DNA of 64,000 bases from Dermacentor variabilis (Eukaryota > Arthropoda > Arachnida > Ixodida > Ixodidae). A program made the position numbers and the translations under genes. The DNA lies in assembly GCF_050947875.1 (NCBI RefSeq), contig NC_134572.1, forward strand, positions 116,247,709 through 116,311,708. The letters are read 5' to 3'. The notes beneath the pieces were generated by a model. That model ran no database searches, was not told the DNA's origin, and saw only the letters and a program-made list of their open reading frames with translations. Positions 42,838 to 55,129 of this stretch are shown piece by piece (position 1 is the stretch's first letter; each line of letters begins with the position of its first letter).

Positions 42838-43620
42838 AGGAACACTGTATTTTAGTTCGAGTTGTTGCTGTCAACACTTTCCACCGGTATAGCTTTTCCA
42901 ATGTCCCGCCTTCGTGAAAAGATCTAGGTTTTTCTTCGAGCAACGACAGCGGGCAGCACACAGGCACGTGTAGTGCTGCTCAGCGAGCATAGATGGCAGC
43001 GGCTGTTCAGACGTGGAAAGAAGAGGGATCTTTTTAAGTACGAATGGTAGCACCGAAGGATCCAGGGGAAGGCGTTATCGCTACAAACATCTACAAGTCT
43101 TAATGCGTGTAATACAGGCGCATGTAGTTAGAAAATTATTTGAACCCCTGCCAGAAATAGTTCGCACTACTTTTATTTGACTGCTGTAACGATCAGCAGT
43201 AGCGTTGGTAACACAGAAACAAATGTTCGATGGCACTCAGAAAAATATTGACAGTAACGACCTTACTGTTAATTCCCACCCCAGTTAACATGATTGTGCC
43301 AATAAGAGTAATTCTGATTCACGCTGATAGCGGCCTCATTATTATTATTTACCCACAGCTTGCGACTTGCGAACGCTGTGTTTTAGTGTACTGCATATAG
43401 TGTACTGTATTATGAACACGCGCACTTGCGACCCATTGGTAACACTGTATTTGTTCGCGTTGTTAGTGTCGATACTTACCGCCAGTGCAGCTTTTTGAAT
43501 GTCCTGCATAACACTGCCTAATCTTCGTCAAAAACGATTCAGTTTTTTACGATAGAGAACAGCACTCACGCACGTGCACTTATTCTTCTGCGCATGTTTC
43601 GCAGATGGCACTGGTGATAG
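42838..43620 (+). repeat. Pair of diverged direct repeats about 600 bp apart
   Basis: About 42838-43010 and 43440-43615 both carry AACACTGTATTT, GTTGTT, a CCGGTATAGCTTTT / GCCAGTGCAGCTTTTT block, an AATGTCC block and, after about 60 bp, CACGTG...AGATGGCA. Identity is about 65%. No coding frame. Confidence 0.45.
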
Positions 43621-43705
43621 TACGCGGTGGACGCGTGCGGTATCTCTGAAACCAGTGTTCCTGTATGCCCCGGTAATGCAGGAACTCTTGGTGCATCATT
43701 AATAG

Positions 43706-43797
43706 AAGAGAGAGTGAGAGACGAAAGGAAGGAGAAAGGCAGGGAGGTTACCCAGAACACACACAAAAAAGTCCGGTTTGCTGCCCTACTCTGGCAT
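43706..43797 (-). mobile_element. I-like LINE 3' tail, minus strand
   Basis: The reverse complement reads GGGCAGCAAACCGGACTTTT and later GGGTAACCTCCCTGCCTTTC, then a CT-rich end. This CAGGGTAGCAAACCGG...TTAACCTCCCTGCCTTTC motif also closes the LINE at 55.1-56.9 kb and other tails in the window. Confidence 0.65.
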
Positions 43798-43799
43798 AA

Positions 43800-44440
43800 C
43801 TGCAAAATTTGACGATATTATCTTCAACCTGCCCTTATTTTACAGCTTTCTACGATTGTCGTATTAGAACCAATGAATTAACCAATGATTTTTCGGACAC
43901 GTCGATCACTCGGATTTAACCGCAACGGGGACAACAACTTACACAACCAAGGTATTACGGCAATCGAAATTTCGGCCGCCGTTGCGTGAATATGTCATGA
44001 ACAGGCGTAATAAGAATGTCTGTTTGTATGTGGCGAAGCTCATTCTTCGTGCCGCTATATAGAGCAGGGCGCCTGTTCATTGCGTTCCGACAGAACGAAA
44101 TCTGCGAAGTGTTGATAAACAATCAGCAGCGTTGCGCGATGTAACAAACTTAGTATACTTTATCTGAGTTTAATATTTTTCCGCTTCAAGTGCAGTATTT
44201 TTCATATTCCAAGGTCGGCATGCCCGCACATAGGGAACTGTGGAACGGGGTTAGACGGATAAGATTAAAATAGATAGCATGTAAACGATTTTCATATGCC
44301 GCCGACAGAAGATATCGCAGCTGAAGACGGCGAAGGGACTTCTTCGATTTTTGAGACGAGATTGGACAAGCGGCTGTGACAGTGATATCACGCACCACGC
44401 AAGAGTGATGGACTCTAACGGACGATGTGTGTGCTTTGCT
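43800..44440. other. Intergenic, nothing recognised
   Basis: No supported feature. Confidence 0.35.
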
Positions 44441-44444
44441 ATGT

Positions 44445-44575
44445 GCTCTCTCTCTCCCCCTTCCCCATCTTTCATCCCCCCATCCCGCTCCCATGTGCAG
44501 GGTAGCAAACCGGTTAAGCTAAACTAGTTAACCTCCCTGCCTTTCCTTCTCCACTTTTTCCTTCCTTCCTTCCTG
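44445..44575 (+). mobile_element. I-like LINE 3' tail, plus strand
   Basis: CTCTCTCTCCCCCTTCCCCA, then GTGCAGGGTAGCAAACCGGT and TTAACCTCCCTGCCTTTCCT, the shared 3' UTR motif of the family. No coding sequence is attached, so it is an extremely 5'-truncated insertion. Confidence 0.7.
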
Positions 44576-44664
44576 GCGGGTGTTTTCAGTTGCGAATTAC
44601 TAAGTACTAAGCGTACAAATTCATTTTTACTCAATTATGTGACTGATTTCCTCGTACCAATATG

Positions 44665-44885
<221 letters not shown>

Positions 44886-45999
44886 GGAGGAACACCTGAA
44901 CTCGCTTAATGATGATCCTGATTGGATGGCGTCAGCTGTCGCTTGTACTCTAGCGCCACAATTACTGTGAAACAAAGTACGGTGTGTAGATTTGTTCTAC
45001 TGTTTCAGTTATCTCGAATACAATGGAAGTCATTTCTGCTTTGCCTTTGTCCGAGGCGATTACATGTATAGCCAACGATCAGCACAAGTTCTATATAGAC
45101 ATGTTCGAATAAATGAAATTACTATACACAGCTGACGAAACTTCGCGCGTTCCGTGGTTCGCAACAAAAGCCGTTTAGATTTTTGGACGGAACTGAGGGT
45201 ATTGAAACAGTAGTACGTACGCCACATGGAAGACTTAATATATCACGTATATTACATATTCATTTCTTCTTAAAGAAAAGGCAAACGTCGATCCACTTGC
45301 ATTTTCGCCGAACCGTATCAAATAATCTTGAATGTTAATGCTTACAGATACGGGAAGAATTCCTCGGATTTGCATTACTTTTTGTCTTTTCTAATGTTGC
45401 GAAAAGGGGACATGCAGAATTTCAAAATTAGGAAACAACATCGCGGTACAGTACGCATTGCAAAGTGTGAAGACAGCGCAGCATTCCAATGAAAAACAGA
45501 ATCATTAAAGAAAAAAAAAAGAGATAGAAAGCTCAGTCTTCAGCCAAAAGCAAACAAACAATAAAACAAGAAAATTATTATTGGCCATGGAGCCTACTCC
45601 TCACGCTCATTGGAAAGATATTTTACCTCGTTTGTCGTGATAAACAGCGTAGCCGGCTCGGTTGCAAATTATAACGGACAAAGCAAAGTGCATAGAAAAA
45701 AAAAAAAGAAGTATCTACCGCATGATGAACACAAATCTAATTATTCCACTGCCGGCAGTGTATGGCTTGCGAAGCCAGCACATATACGTTATTGCGCAAG
45801 CGTTTTAATTTTTCGATCGAGGACATGATAATGAGATCGTGTTACTCTCTCCGCTTCTGTTTTTCTGCTTCTGTTAGTTGTTTCTGTTATTCCTGAGCAA
45901 GGTTTCTGTATTTCAAGGTTGACGGGGATATATAGCGTGGAATTCCTCTATCGAACCGAGCGAGGTTTCAAAACGACAGACTGAGTCCGCTCTTCCTGC

Positions 46000-46000
<1 letters not shown>
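44886..46000. other. Intergenic, nothing recognised
   Basis: AT-rich, with A-runs. No coding or repeat structure is supported. Confidence 0.35.

Positions 46001-46073
<73 letters not shown>
46001..46073. repeat. (AT)n microsatellite
   Basis: 73 bp of pure TA repeats. Confidence 0.98.
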
Positions 46074-46075
<2 letters not shown>

Positions 46076-47250
46076 TATGTCTGCTTAAACAGCGTTGTCG
46101 TAAATGAATGGCATTGGTCTCGAGATTTTCTGCGGCATAGTTAGTGTTGTTGGGAAGATCACGAGAGAGCCTCATTCTGGGGCATGGTTTGCTTCTATTA
46201 ATAAAGTTCCTTAATAAGTTCGAGCTAGAACCTCGCTGAAAGGCAGCAGCAAAGAAAATACATAAAAGAAAGAAAAAAGTAAGTTTGCTTTTCTTGACTG
46301 CGCATAATTGTTTAGCCAGCAGTTTCCTTCCATTTTATTCGAGGTTGAGGTGGTCCCATATGCTTTAGTTCATAAATCTAAGAGTTGTGAGAGTTTGCTG
46401 TGGAATCACTTTGTAGATGACATCACTGGCATTGGTAATACCGACTCAAAGCTTGTTGAGCGGCACCGACGGCACTGCCTCGATGCGGTGATACTTTGTG
46501 CTTCGTAGACAGGACGTGAAGGCATAGAGTGAAGCAGCCAAGGAGTGACGCTATGATGAAGCCATCATATACTGTGATCATTGCTTAAAAAAATATGTAA
46601 TTTGCGATCTACGTTCGCATGATATTGCGAGTACTGCGCAGAAAGCTACGAAATTATGTTTTGCAACCATTTTAAGTATTGTGCAGTCACGGGCGAGGTC
46701 TTGCAACCAGGGGAATGTTGCATCACACGCCGAGCACTTAGGCGCGCCAACGGCCGCTTCGCGGAATCTGTTGTATCCATAAAGGTGACACAATGGCCTC
46801 CGAGATTGAAGCGCACGCCGCCCGATCGTAGAGGCCACGGGAACGCCTTCAACAGGGTGAGTAGGCTTGACAACCGTGGTGGGCAGACTTTCGTGAATGC
46901 TCTGCTGCTATTGACGTCACAGAAGTGTGAAATGCGGCATCTAGAGCCGCGAAAGTTCGAGAGACGGGTAAGTCTCATTTCGCTTGTATATTGAATTTTC
47001 TGTGACCCCTAAGTTGAAATAGTGTGGTTCAACTTTCATAATTCCTTTTTTGCTCTGTGTCATGCCGACATGCTTAGAATATATACAGATCAAAGATGGT
47101 GAGGAAAAATAAAGTGAAAGAAAAAAAAACGAACAAGAAAGCGCTGCAAGACCCATCTAAGCAAAGGCGGGGTGGAAATATTCTGATATAAGTGCAATGC
47201 ATATATCCTCGCAGGGGTTGTAATGTGGCAAAGGCAGCGAGAATGGCAAG
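46074..47250. other. Intergenic, no gene supported
   Basis: Overlapping open stretches of about 110 codons on both strands at 46646-46994 have no recognisable domain. Confidence 0.35.
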
Positions 47251-47327
<77 letters not shown>

Positions 47328-47328
47328 C
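47251..47328. repeat. (GATA)n microsatellite
   Basis: About 19 perfect AGAT units. It directly follows the tail end of the minus-strand LINE fragment at 47335-47430, on the side where that tail would end. Confidence 0.97.
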
Positions 47329-47334
47329 AAAGAC

Positions 47335-47430
47335 AGCGAGGTTAACGAGATTATCTCCGGTTGGCTACCTTGTACTGGGGGAGGGGCAAAGGGATGCGAT
47401 AGGTGAGAGAGAGAAAAGGATAAAGAATGG
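47335..47430 (-). mobile_element. I-like LINE 3' tail, minus strand
   Basis: The reverse complement reads CCAGTACAAGGTAGCCAACC then GGTTAACCTCGCTGTCTTTG and runs straight into the GATA repeat, which may have grown from the LINE tail. Confidence 0.6.
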
Positions 47431-48040
47431 CAATATAACTGTGGCGTTTAATAACCTGCTTTGCGCGCCGAACTGTACTCGTGCTGATGTGTTACTAGTG
47501 TATTTCTTATGTGCATGTAGATTCTTGCTCACTGTGGCATCGTCGGCAACAATTGTACTAACAGGGCGGCCCGGTCTGCCCACGAAGGCAGCCAGACGCG
47601 TCCAATACCTTCGGCGAAGACGGACGCTGCCAGGGAACTTCGTTTGTTCACAAGCAAAAAGGCGCAAGATTTCTGTAGTGCCTTCAATTGCCGAATGCGT
47701 AAGCTGGACTCCTTGCTACGGTTACAACTGCCATCTAGCCTTTCCCGTGGCAAAACACCGACGCTGCGCCGCTTGTGGCTGGAAGTGGCGTTTTCGAACG
47801 CTTACTGATATCGTATGGGAATGGCCGAGAGCCCAACGTGCGCGAAGAAACCATCGAGCGCCCATTGCGTATCTGTTCTCATTACGTCGTCCGACGCCTC
47901 TCTCTCCGGACAACCTTAAACCGACTGGACTCGACACCGTTCTCTGAGTGAGATACTCGAACCGTGGCCGCATCCGTCAGTGGCGCAAGAAGCTAGTGCA
48001 GGCCTTTAATTGCACTGGCCTGATAGGCGGCTTATAATGT
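47431..48040. other. Intergenic; 168-codon open frame not believed
   Basis: The plus-strand frame 47441-47947 is rich in Arg and Cys without any domain pattern, and the opposite strand is also open. It is treated as a chance frame in GC-rich DNA. Confidence 0.35.
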
Positions 48041-48044
48041 CCCT

Positions 48045-48200
48045 GTGCATCCTCCCACACCCACTGAGTGCTCACTCTCTCTCCCTTTTCCTCTTTCTAT
48101 TCCCCTTTCCCTTAACCCCAGTTAAGGGTGGGAAACCAGACGCTCGTCTGGCTGACCTCTCTGCCTTTTCTCTCCTTGCTTCCTCTCTTTCTCTCTGACG
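48045..48200 (+). mobile_element. I-like LINE 3' tail, plus strand
   Basis: CTCTCTCTCCCTTTTCCTCT, CCAGTTAAGGGTGGGAAACC, GACCTCTCTGCCTTTTCTCT: the family 3' UTR ending in CTTTCTCTCTGA. Confidence 0.65.
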
Positions 48201-50290
48201 TGCGTAATGACTGCGGTGATATAGAGACATATATAAATAAGGCGTCATAAGTAGGCAGAATCAGCTCATAAGGGCGTGAAGACTGGATAGGAAGCGTCAT
48301 TACTCATTATAGACCGAGTCGAAATAAATTAGTAGGCAGCGTCCATAGGTCACAAGGTGCAATAGTTCACAGATGATCACGGATGTGGAGGAAGTTCATG
48401 TGGATGTCGATGGGCAATCAAAGAATGGTGGGACACCACAATTCTATCCCATTACAGCGGTTGAGGTGTAGCATAGAGAAGCACCTGTGAATTTAAAAAA
48501 AAAATAATTTTTGATAGATGGTGCAGGCTTCTATGGTTGTCGCCGGCTACTTCTAGTTCCATAGCGTTAGGAAATCAGCATTACATACACATCGCGTTGT
48601 CATGATTTTATAAAGATAACGAAATAAGCTGAAATGAAAATTTCACGTAGAAGAAGGACATTAGACGTTAAACGCATACGATTCGTACGTGGTTAAACTG
48701 TGTTCTACCCGTAGCGGAGTACAGCGGGTTGGCGTGTACGTAGCGTAAAGCGTATACTTTTCGCTAACCTGTAATGTGGTGAAACTCACCTCACGCTTCC
48801 TTTTAATCGCCTAATTATTGCCCATTATAGTGAAAGGACATCAAGGTGCGCACAAACCAAGTTGGTTTTCAGCTTCAGATGATGCTGCATTCGGCAAAAA
48901 GTCTACAGGAATTCAAGTTCCGGAATTTGCTTAACTAGACTTTCATGTGTGTCTTTTTTGCACGTCTGTTTTAATAGATGGTTGAGTTATTTTGCCTCGC
49001 ATCTGTGTAGGGGGCTTCATTATATTCAGCTGTAATTTCAAACTGCAGCATGTCCATTTGCCAATTTTAGTTTTTTTCTATTTTTTGATGTAGAAACATC
49101 CGAAAATAGGCTTCGTTAGAGCCGGCCATCCCGCTATTGCATATGAGTTACTCAAGTGACTATAAGAAAGGAAAACCAAGAAGAAAAGACCAAGGAGCAC
49201 TATACACACACACGAACATAAGCACACAAAAAATGCTTTTGCGGTCGTTAGTGACTCATATTTTTCTTTTGTTTTTTTGCATGGGAAGGGCAGGCCTAGT
49301 CGGGTGATGTACTGGCGCTTGCCTTCATTCGTCAGTTTGCAACCAATGAACCGAAAGAAAGTTCTTATTCTTTAAAAACAACTTCAGTTGTATTAAAACC
49401 TTCGTAAAGGATTATTTTACTTCGTCCTACCCCGCCAAGGGCCTAGCTATAGCTTAAGGAACACTACGTGCACGTCGGCAACAGTAAGTAATTTCAGGCT
49501 GGAAAAGTGTCGCTTAAAACTTTTTTTCCCAGTCATTTCGCGATAACGTGCTGATTGTTTGCGGACAAAATGGAGGACCTCAACGTCAGTACGTCAGCAG
49601 TGTGGCGTCACAGATTTCAAAGTATTCATTTTTTTTTATCACCTTCGGGCCTTTCGTGCGCGGGAAACGTAATCTTGTCTTGCCAGGCTAAGTCTTTGAA
49701 TAACTTAGGATGCAGTGTAGTCACTCCTTACCAATAAAGAAACATTAACTAGACACGCGTAGGCGCTGTCGTAATTTGTGACGTCACGGACAGCTGCTGA
49801 TGGAAGTTCAAGGCGGCGGCGCGACCCGCCTTTCGAATTTTTTTGTTTATTTCCAATACTGTTAGCCCTTGCGGGATGTTACAGGGGTGGGGGGAAATAA
49901 TTTTCAGCAAACACCTAACGACAGATCCGCAATGCATTCAGCAAACAGATAATGACAATGCATTCAGCAAACAGATAATGACAGTTTACGCCCAAATGAT
50001 TCAGTTGTGTGGATTTCAGTAAATACAACTTTATGTACTTTTACGTACTTTTATGTACACCTTCTGACTTCCTATCACACAGGAAGTGTGGCCGTTTTGC
50101 TATCGCAGAAGCTTTGTGTAATAATACAGCTTAACTTGATGTCAGTTTAGGGCTGCTTCCTTGAGCAAAGATGGGAGAACCGAAGAGATAAGACAAGACA
50201 GATTGCTTGGGCTGTGTACCGTTTTGGCGGTGAAAACTTGAACAACGTCAAGCCAACTAGCCAAACAGAAAGAACATTGCTCGCGTCCAA
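48201..50290. other. Intergenic, nothing recognised
   Basis: About 2.1 kb of AT-rich sequence. The only repetition noted is a local doubling of AATGCATTCAGCAAACAGAT near 49930-49975. Confidence 0.35.
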
Positions 50291-50294
50291 ACCG

Positions 50295-50450
50295 ACCGCC
50301 GAGTGGCTGACTCAAGCAGCCAGCCTGCAAGGCCTGATTTCGTCAGCCGCGCGCTGAAGTACCCCGTCATCGAGACCCTGGACTGAGGGTTTTGAGAGCC
50401 TTACCGCCACGAATGACAAGTTATTCTCCCTCTTTCTCGGAATGCTGAAT
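50295..50450 (+). repeat. Dispersed repeat, copy 1 of 2
   Basis: Contains CAGCCTGCAAGGCCTGATTT, CCGTCATCGAGACCCTGGAC and TGAGGGTTTTGAG, then a CT-rich end. About 54185-54330 shares GATTTCGTCA, CCGTCAGCGAGACTCTGGAC and TGAGAATTTTGA. The family is unknown. Confidence 0.5.
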
Positions 50451-50595
50451 TTGACCAGAGAGCACACAAGGCTATAGTATAATGCTGCAGTGACACCATA
50501 TTTTATTGAACTGCTTGTGCACAGCGTTGGCAGTGACTTGTTGATCATTGACGTGCAGTCCTTTTATGATTAACCTTCGACGGGAACACTCACGC

Positions 50596-50748
<153 letters not shown>

Positions 50749-51054
50749 CTTCAGACGCACGGTACAGCCTGACAAAGCGTGACTTGTCGATGGAACAAGG
50801 AATAAGGTGAATTGATGTCGCTACTGTTCAAGCTACTAATGAAGCTACTAAGCAAGTGCTAATACAGATAAACAGAGCACTTTGACGCTACAGTAAATAT
50901 GCGGTGGTGCAAGGAATTCGTAAATGAGTAAAGGTGCCACGCGCTAACATTCGCAAATGCCATTGCGCGCATACAACCAAGGTTGGATGTTAACCAAAGG
51001 TCGGTGGGGCCGAGGGGCGCACGGTAAAACTACAAATGACGCCGTGTACATGGA

Positions 51055-51830
51055 TTGAACTTTTTGGGACGTAAGGCAAGCGCAAACGAAATTTGTTTTG
51101 AAGAAATGCTCCGGAGCGTGGGCGCAATGAAATGGGTGGCTAAAGTGCCCAAATACTTTGACCTCCAAAGAGTTGACACGGAATGGTGGAAGAGGTCAAG
51201 GAAGTCGGCAACCAAGTGCAATGTAATGTACTTGGTTGTAGTGTAAACAGATAACACAGAGTAATAAGAAGAAAGTGAGAAACAGAGACAGGAAATTGTA
51301 TAAAAAGGATGAAAAAAGAAGGACACGGAGATTTAGAAATACGCAAAGGAAGAAATAAGGAGGGAAAATCTGCAGGTTTACACAAAGAGCAGTAAGTGAC
51401 TGCTATATACTTGAGGCCCGAGCTGGCAGTCTGTGGACAAAAACATACAGGAGCAAACATTCGCAGCAGGATGATACATGTGGCTACTGCAACAAAAATT
51501 CGGAAACGACTCTGCACATCGTCATGGGATGCCAGGATGTTCAACCAGCAAGACACCTAGGGAACGTCCATCTTCCAGAAGCGCTGGGATTCAAATCAGA
51601 TGGGAGCATTAACTGGTTTGCAGTGGAGATAACCGAGAGACATTTGCAGTATTGGTGAAAAAAAAAAAAAGCAGGGAAGAGATTGATAGAACGTGAATCG
51701 CTACAGGCAAACGTAACCGTACAATATAGAGACAGAGGTTTTAATGAAGCGATAAAAGAGCAAAGAGAGATAGACAAAATTCTAGACTTCTACCGTCACC
51801 ACCATCCCATAATTTAATTTCTAACCGATC
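51055..51830 (+). mobile_element. LINE C-terminal fragment, clade uncertain
   Basis: The first frame, 51055-51246, reads GRKASANEICFEEMLRSV and YFDLQRVDTEWWKRS. Further on, LEARAGSLWTKTYRS leads into the knuckle CGYCNKNSETTLHIVMGC and NVHLPEALGF, with a stop at about 51658. These are features of the tail of a non-LTR polymerase after the RT domain. Frames are broken and the RT core is absent. Confidence 0.6.
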
Positions 51831-52337
51831 CTGTCAGTGACTAGAAAAATATACTTCGCGCGACCGCAAAATGCCCTCGTCGCGCCTGTCGGTGTGAAAC
51901 CGATTTTAGTTGCCGAAACTAAAAAAGCATCGCTTCTCGCCAGTCAATCAGAACACGCGATTCTTAGCTAGCTGGCTCAATGGCAGCTAAGCCTATTCCC
52001 ACAGTGCGTTGAATATGCGTAATTTTTTTTTATACAGACTCATTCACCGAATACTCTTCGACTAACCACGAATTTTAACCAAACCTGCGAGAGGTGACCT
52101 CGAAAGCTTCCGTGCACGTGGACAGCCTGCGTCGCGAGAGTTGGCGGTCGGCAGCGAAGCTGGCGTCGGACGCGATGTCGCGCGTCCGGAAAAGGAAAAT
52201 CCTATCAGTATGATTGGCGCTTTAGAGAATACGATTAAACTGCGAGCGTGACGACGCTTAGAGCCAAAGAGACACCGCATTCATAGCAGCCGAAATACAG
52301 TCGTCATCAATACGAAAGCGAACGGCGGTATTTTTTT
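51831..52337. other. Intergenic, nothing recognised
   Basis: No supported feature. Confidence 0.35.
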
Positions 52338-52770
52338 TTAAAGCGCAGCTCTTAACTGCGGCGAGCGTCGGCGTAACCGAGCGAACGAGCACAGTGAAGG
52401 ATGAGAGAGCGAACGTGGAGCGCAGTGGGGCATGAAAGACGAGATGAGGAAAGTGGAGGAGGAAGGTTTGGCGAAAGCGCGAGAGGAAAAGCGTAGCGCG
52501 GCGACGACGACTACGAGATGGCGCCAGAGTAGCGCGCTTCGTCTGGGAGGCGTGTCCGCGGCGGCTGCTGTGAATCGCGCCCACGCGTCACCCACGCGCT
52601 GCCTCTCGCGATCTCCAGATTATCGAGGCAGTCGCGCCGCACTTCGCTCCGTTTGCAACGTACCGCACGAGACAGTTTGTCCGCGCCAGCCAATTTAACG
52701 CGAAATTAAAACACGCATAGGGCTGCGCTCAAATTTCGCCTTAGGGAGTATCGTAATCGTAGGTTATTTT
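52338..52770 (+). repeat. Dispersed repeat with Ala/Arg-rich frames, copy 2
   Basis: Starts AAAGCGCAGCTCTTAACTGC and ends GGGAGTATCGTAATCGTAGG, matching the start and end of 36855-37365. The middle is GC-rich with several overlapping open stretches. Confidence 0.55.
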
Positions 52771-53436
52771 TTTTAAACGATGATTACTTTTGATGCATGG
52801 GTGGAAATTTAAGAACTTGACACCTAAAACAAGTTTTCTTGTACTTTTAGTTGTACGAGCGCCTAAAAAAGATGTAGGCGTTCCTTTTCGTGTTGATCAG
52901 TACATAGCCGTTTTAATGGTTAATGTAATCAAATATGTGCTGGCTCTGCCAACATAGGCAATCTAAAAAAAGAAAGCCTTCGTGCTTTCTCTGGTTGGTC
53001 TGCAGATTTAGCCTACACAACTATCAAGCATTAGGAGCAAACATAAAATAAGATTTAAAGATAAAATTCTTTAACCTTCCTTCGTATCCTTTAAGCTGAC
53101 ATCTCAATGCAAGATAAATATATGCCTTCAATGTAAACACTGTTTTAATGTTTGCTACTAGCGAATACAGAAGGAACGTACTGGGGTATTGAGTCTGGGA
53201 TTCATTTTTAATTTATTTTATTTCTTTCAAGAGTAGTGCCAGCCTCTGATGAGTGGCTTTAATTGTATAGCTATATAAATGTACGTTCAAGCCGCAACCG
53301 AGTTGTCCGAGTATTGTCGGCGCAGTTGCGGCCCGGGCACCGCATGTTGAAGGTCACTTGATCCGCTGTGGTTGCGAGGGCGGGTCATGCGAGGGCGAGA
53401 AATTAAATCTAGAAGGCTAGTGCCTTATTCTTCTTC
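52771..53436. other. Intergenic, nothing recognised
   Basis: AT-rich; no supported feature. Confidence 0.35.
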
Positions 53437-53890
<454 letters not shown>

Positions 53891-54184
53891 ATGATTACGT
53901 TAGAATTCGCTGCAGGCGTGCTGAAAAAAGACGGGTTATTTTGCTAGGAATGCTATCGGTGCCAGCGATAGAGACGTTACGACTCAGCGTTACATGCAGT
54001 ATCTGTTGCAGAAAACATCCACAGTACCGTGAGGACGCAATGCTCTGGAGAAGCATGGCTTTTTCTTCGTTCACAAGCGTGTCCGACATTGCGAAGGTCA
54101 CCTCAACACCTCCCACCACGTCCTCTGGGGTTGATGCTTTCTTATGCAACTCCCACCTCACTGCTCCCGTCCTCCTCTGAACTC
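53891..54184. other. Intergenic, nothing recognised
   Basis: No supported feature. Confidence 0.3.
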
Positions 54185-54335
54185 GCCAGCCTAAACTGTG
54201 TACAAGACCAACAGGACGTGGCGGATTTCGTCAACGCAGAGCTGGAGTGTACGCCGTCAGCGAGACTCTGGACTGAGAATTTTGACTGACTTCATGAACA
54301 AGAAATTGTATTCTCTCTCTCTCTCTGTCCTTTGT
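54185..54335 (+). repeat. Dispersed repeat, copy 2 of 2
   Basis: Matches 50295-50450 (see that entry); ends in a CTCTCTCTCTCT run. Confidence 0.5.
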
Positions 54336-54675
54336 TTCCTTTTGAGAACCTTTATTTTATTTTATTTTTTAGGTTGAACGCTGCTACGAAGAACGTCGGC
54401 CACGAGTGCTTCTGTTTACAACTTTTTCTCACTTATGTCGTGGTTATGTGTTGACAGTATAAATATACGTAATACGTGTTCGATTTCAATTTATCGAATG
54501 TCATTGATTGCAAACAATGGACACATGTCGTGACAACTATAGTGTGCAATTAGTATCGCGAACAATGATGTCGTAGCGGCGTTGATCGTCTCTGACGCCA
54601 CAAAGATAACACTTTTTTCCTCCATCAAATTCTAGAGATTATGTGCCTCCTACAGAGGTATGGTTTCTTCTTTGT
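54336..54675. other. Intergenic, nothing recognised
   Basis: AT-rich, TTTTATTTTA tract near 54353; no supported feature. Confidence 0.3.
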
Positions 54676-54925
54676 ACAACACTCTAAAAAAACCTTACGC
54701 CCTTTGTGGCTTATCCATGTCCCGAAACAATAATCTTCATTTGGCTTGCTTGCTTTTCCTCTCTTGAAAACTCGGCGCTCGCTAGTTTCCTGTCGAGGAT
54801 GATAATGCGCAAGCCGTTCGTGACTAGGAAGTGCCGGGCTGGCAGCGTTAAAGAAAGGAAATGTGGGCAAGACAGATGACGATTATTGTTTGGGGACAAA
54901 ATACAACCCAAAGTGTGTAACCTTT
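54676..54925. mobile_element. MITE with ACAATAATCGTCATCTG arms, copy 2
   Basis: The left arm AACAATAATCTTCATTTGGC and the right arm GACAGATGACGATTATTGTT, with the shared middle CTCTCTTGAAAACTCGGC and TTTCCTGTCGAG, identify the same family as 53664-53890, in the same orientation and about 1 kb away. Confidence 0.75.
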
Positions 54926-55129
54926 TTTTCATAGTGAAGTCCTTTTTGTTTTCAGCACTGGAGGACGCAAAGGGTCGCACCTTGAGAGAACACCCCCTCT
55001 CCCCGTTCTTTATTTCCGTTTTCTCTAAGGCTTTATGAGGCCTTCCCCAGAAACTGGAGGGAGGAGAAGGAGCTCGGTGGGGATTAAACTAGGTGATTGA
55101 CTCATTGCTTTTCGCTATCTGCTGCCCAT

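Noticed and set aside
47251..47328. CRISPR-like array
   Set aside because: The repeats are 4-bp GATA units without spacers; nothing in the window has repeat-spacer structure.
47441..47947. 168-codon plus-strand frame
   Set aside because: No recognisable domain, open on both strands in GC-rich DNA, and no splice or promoter context.
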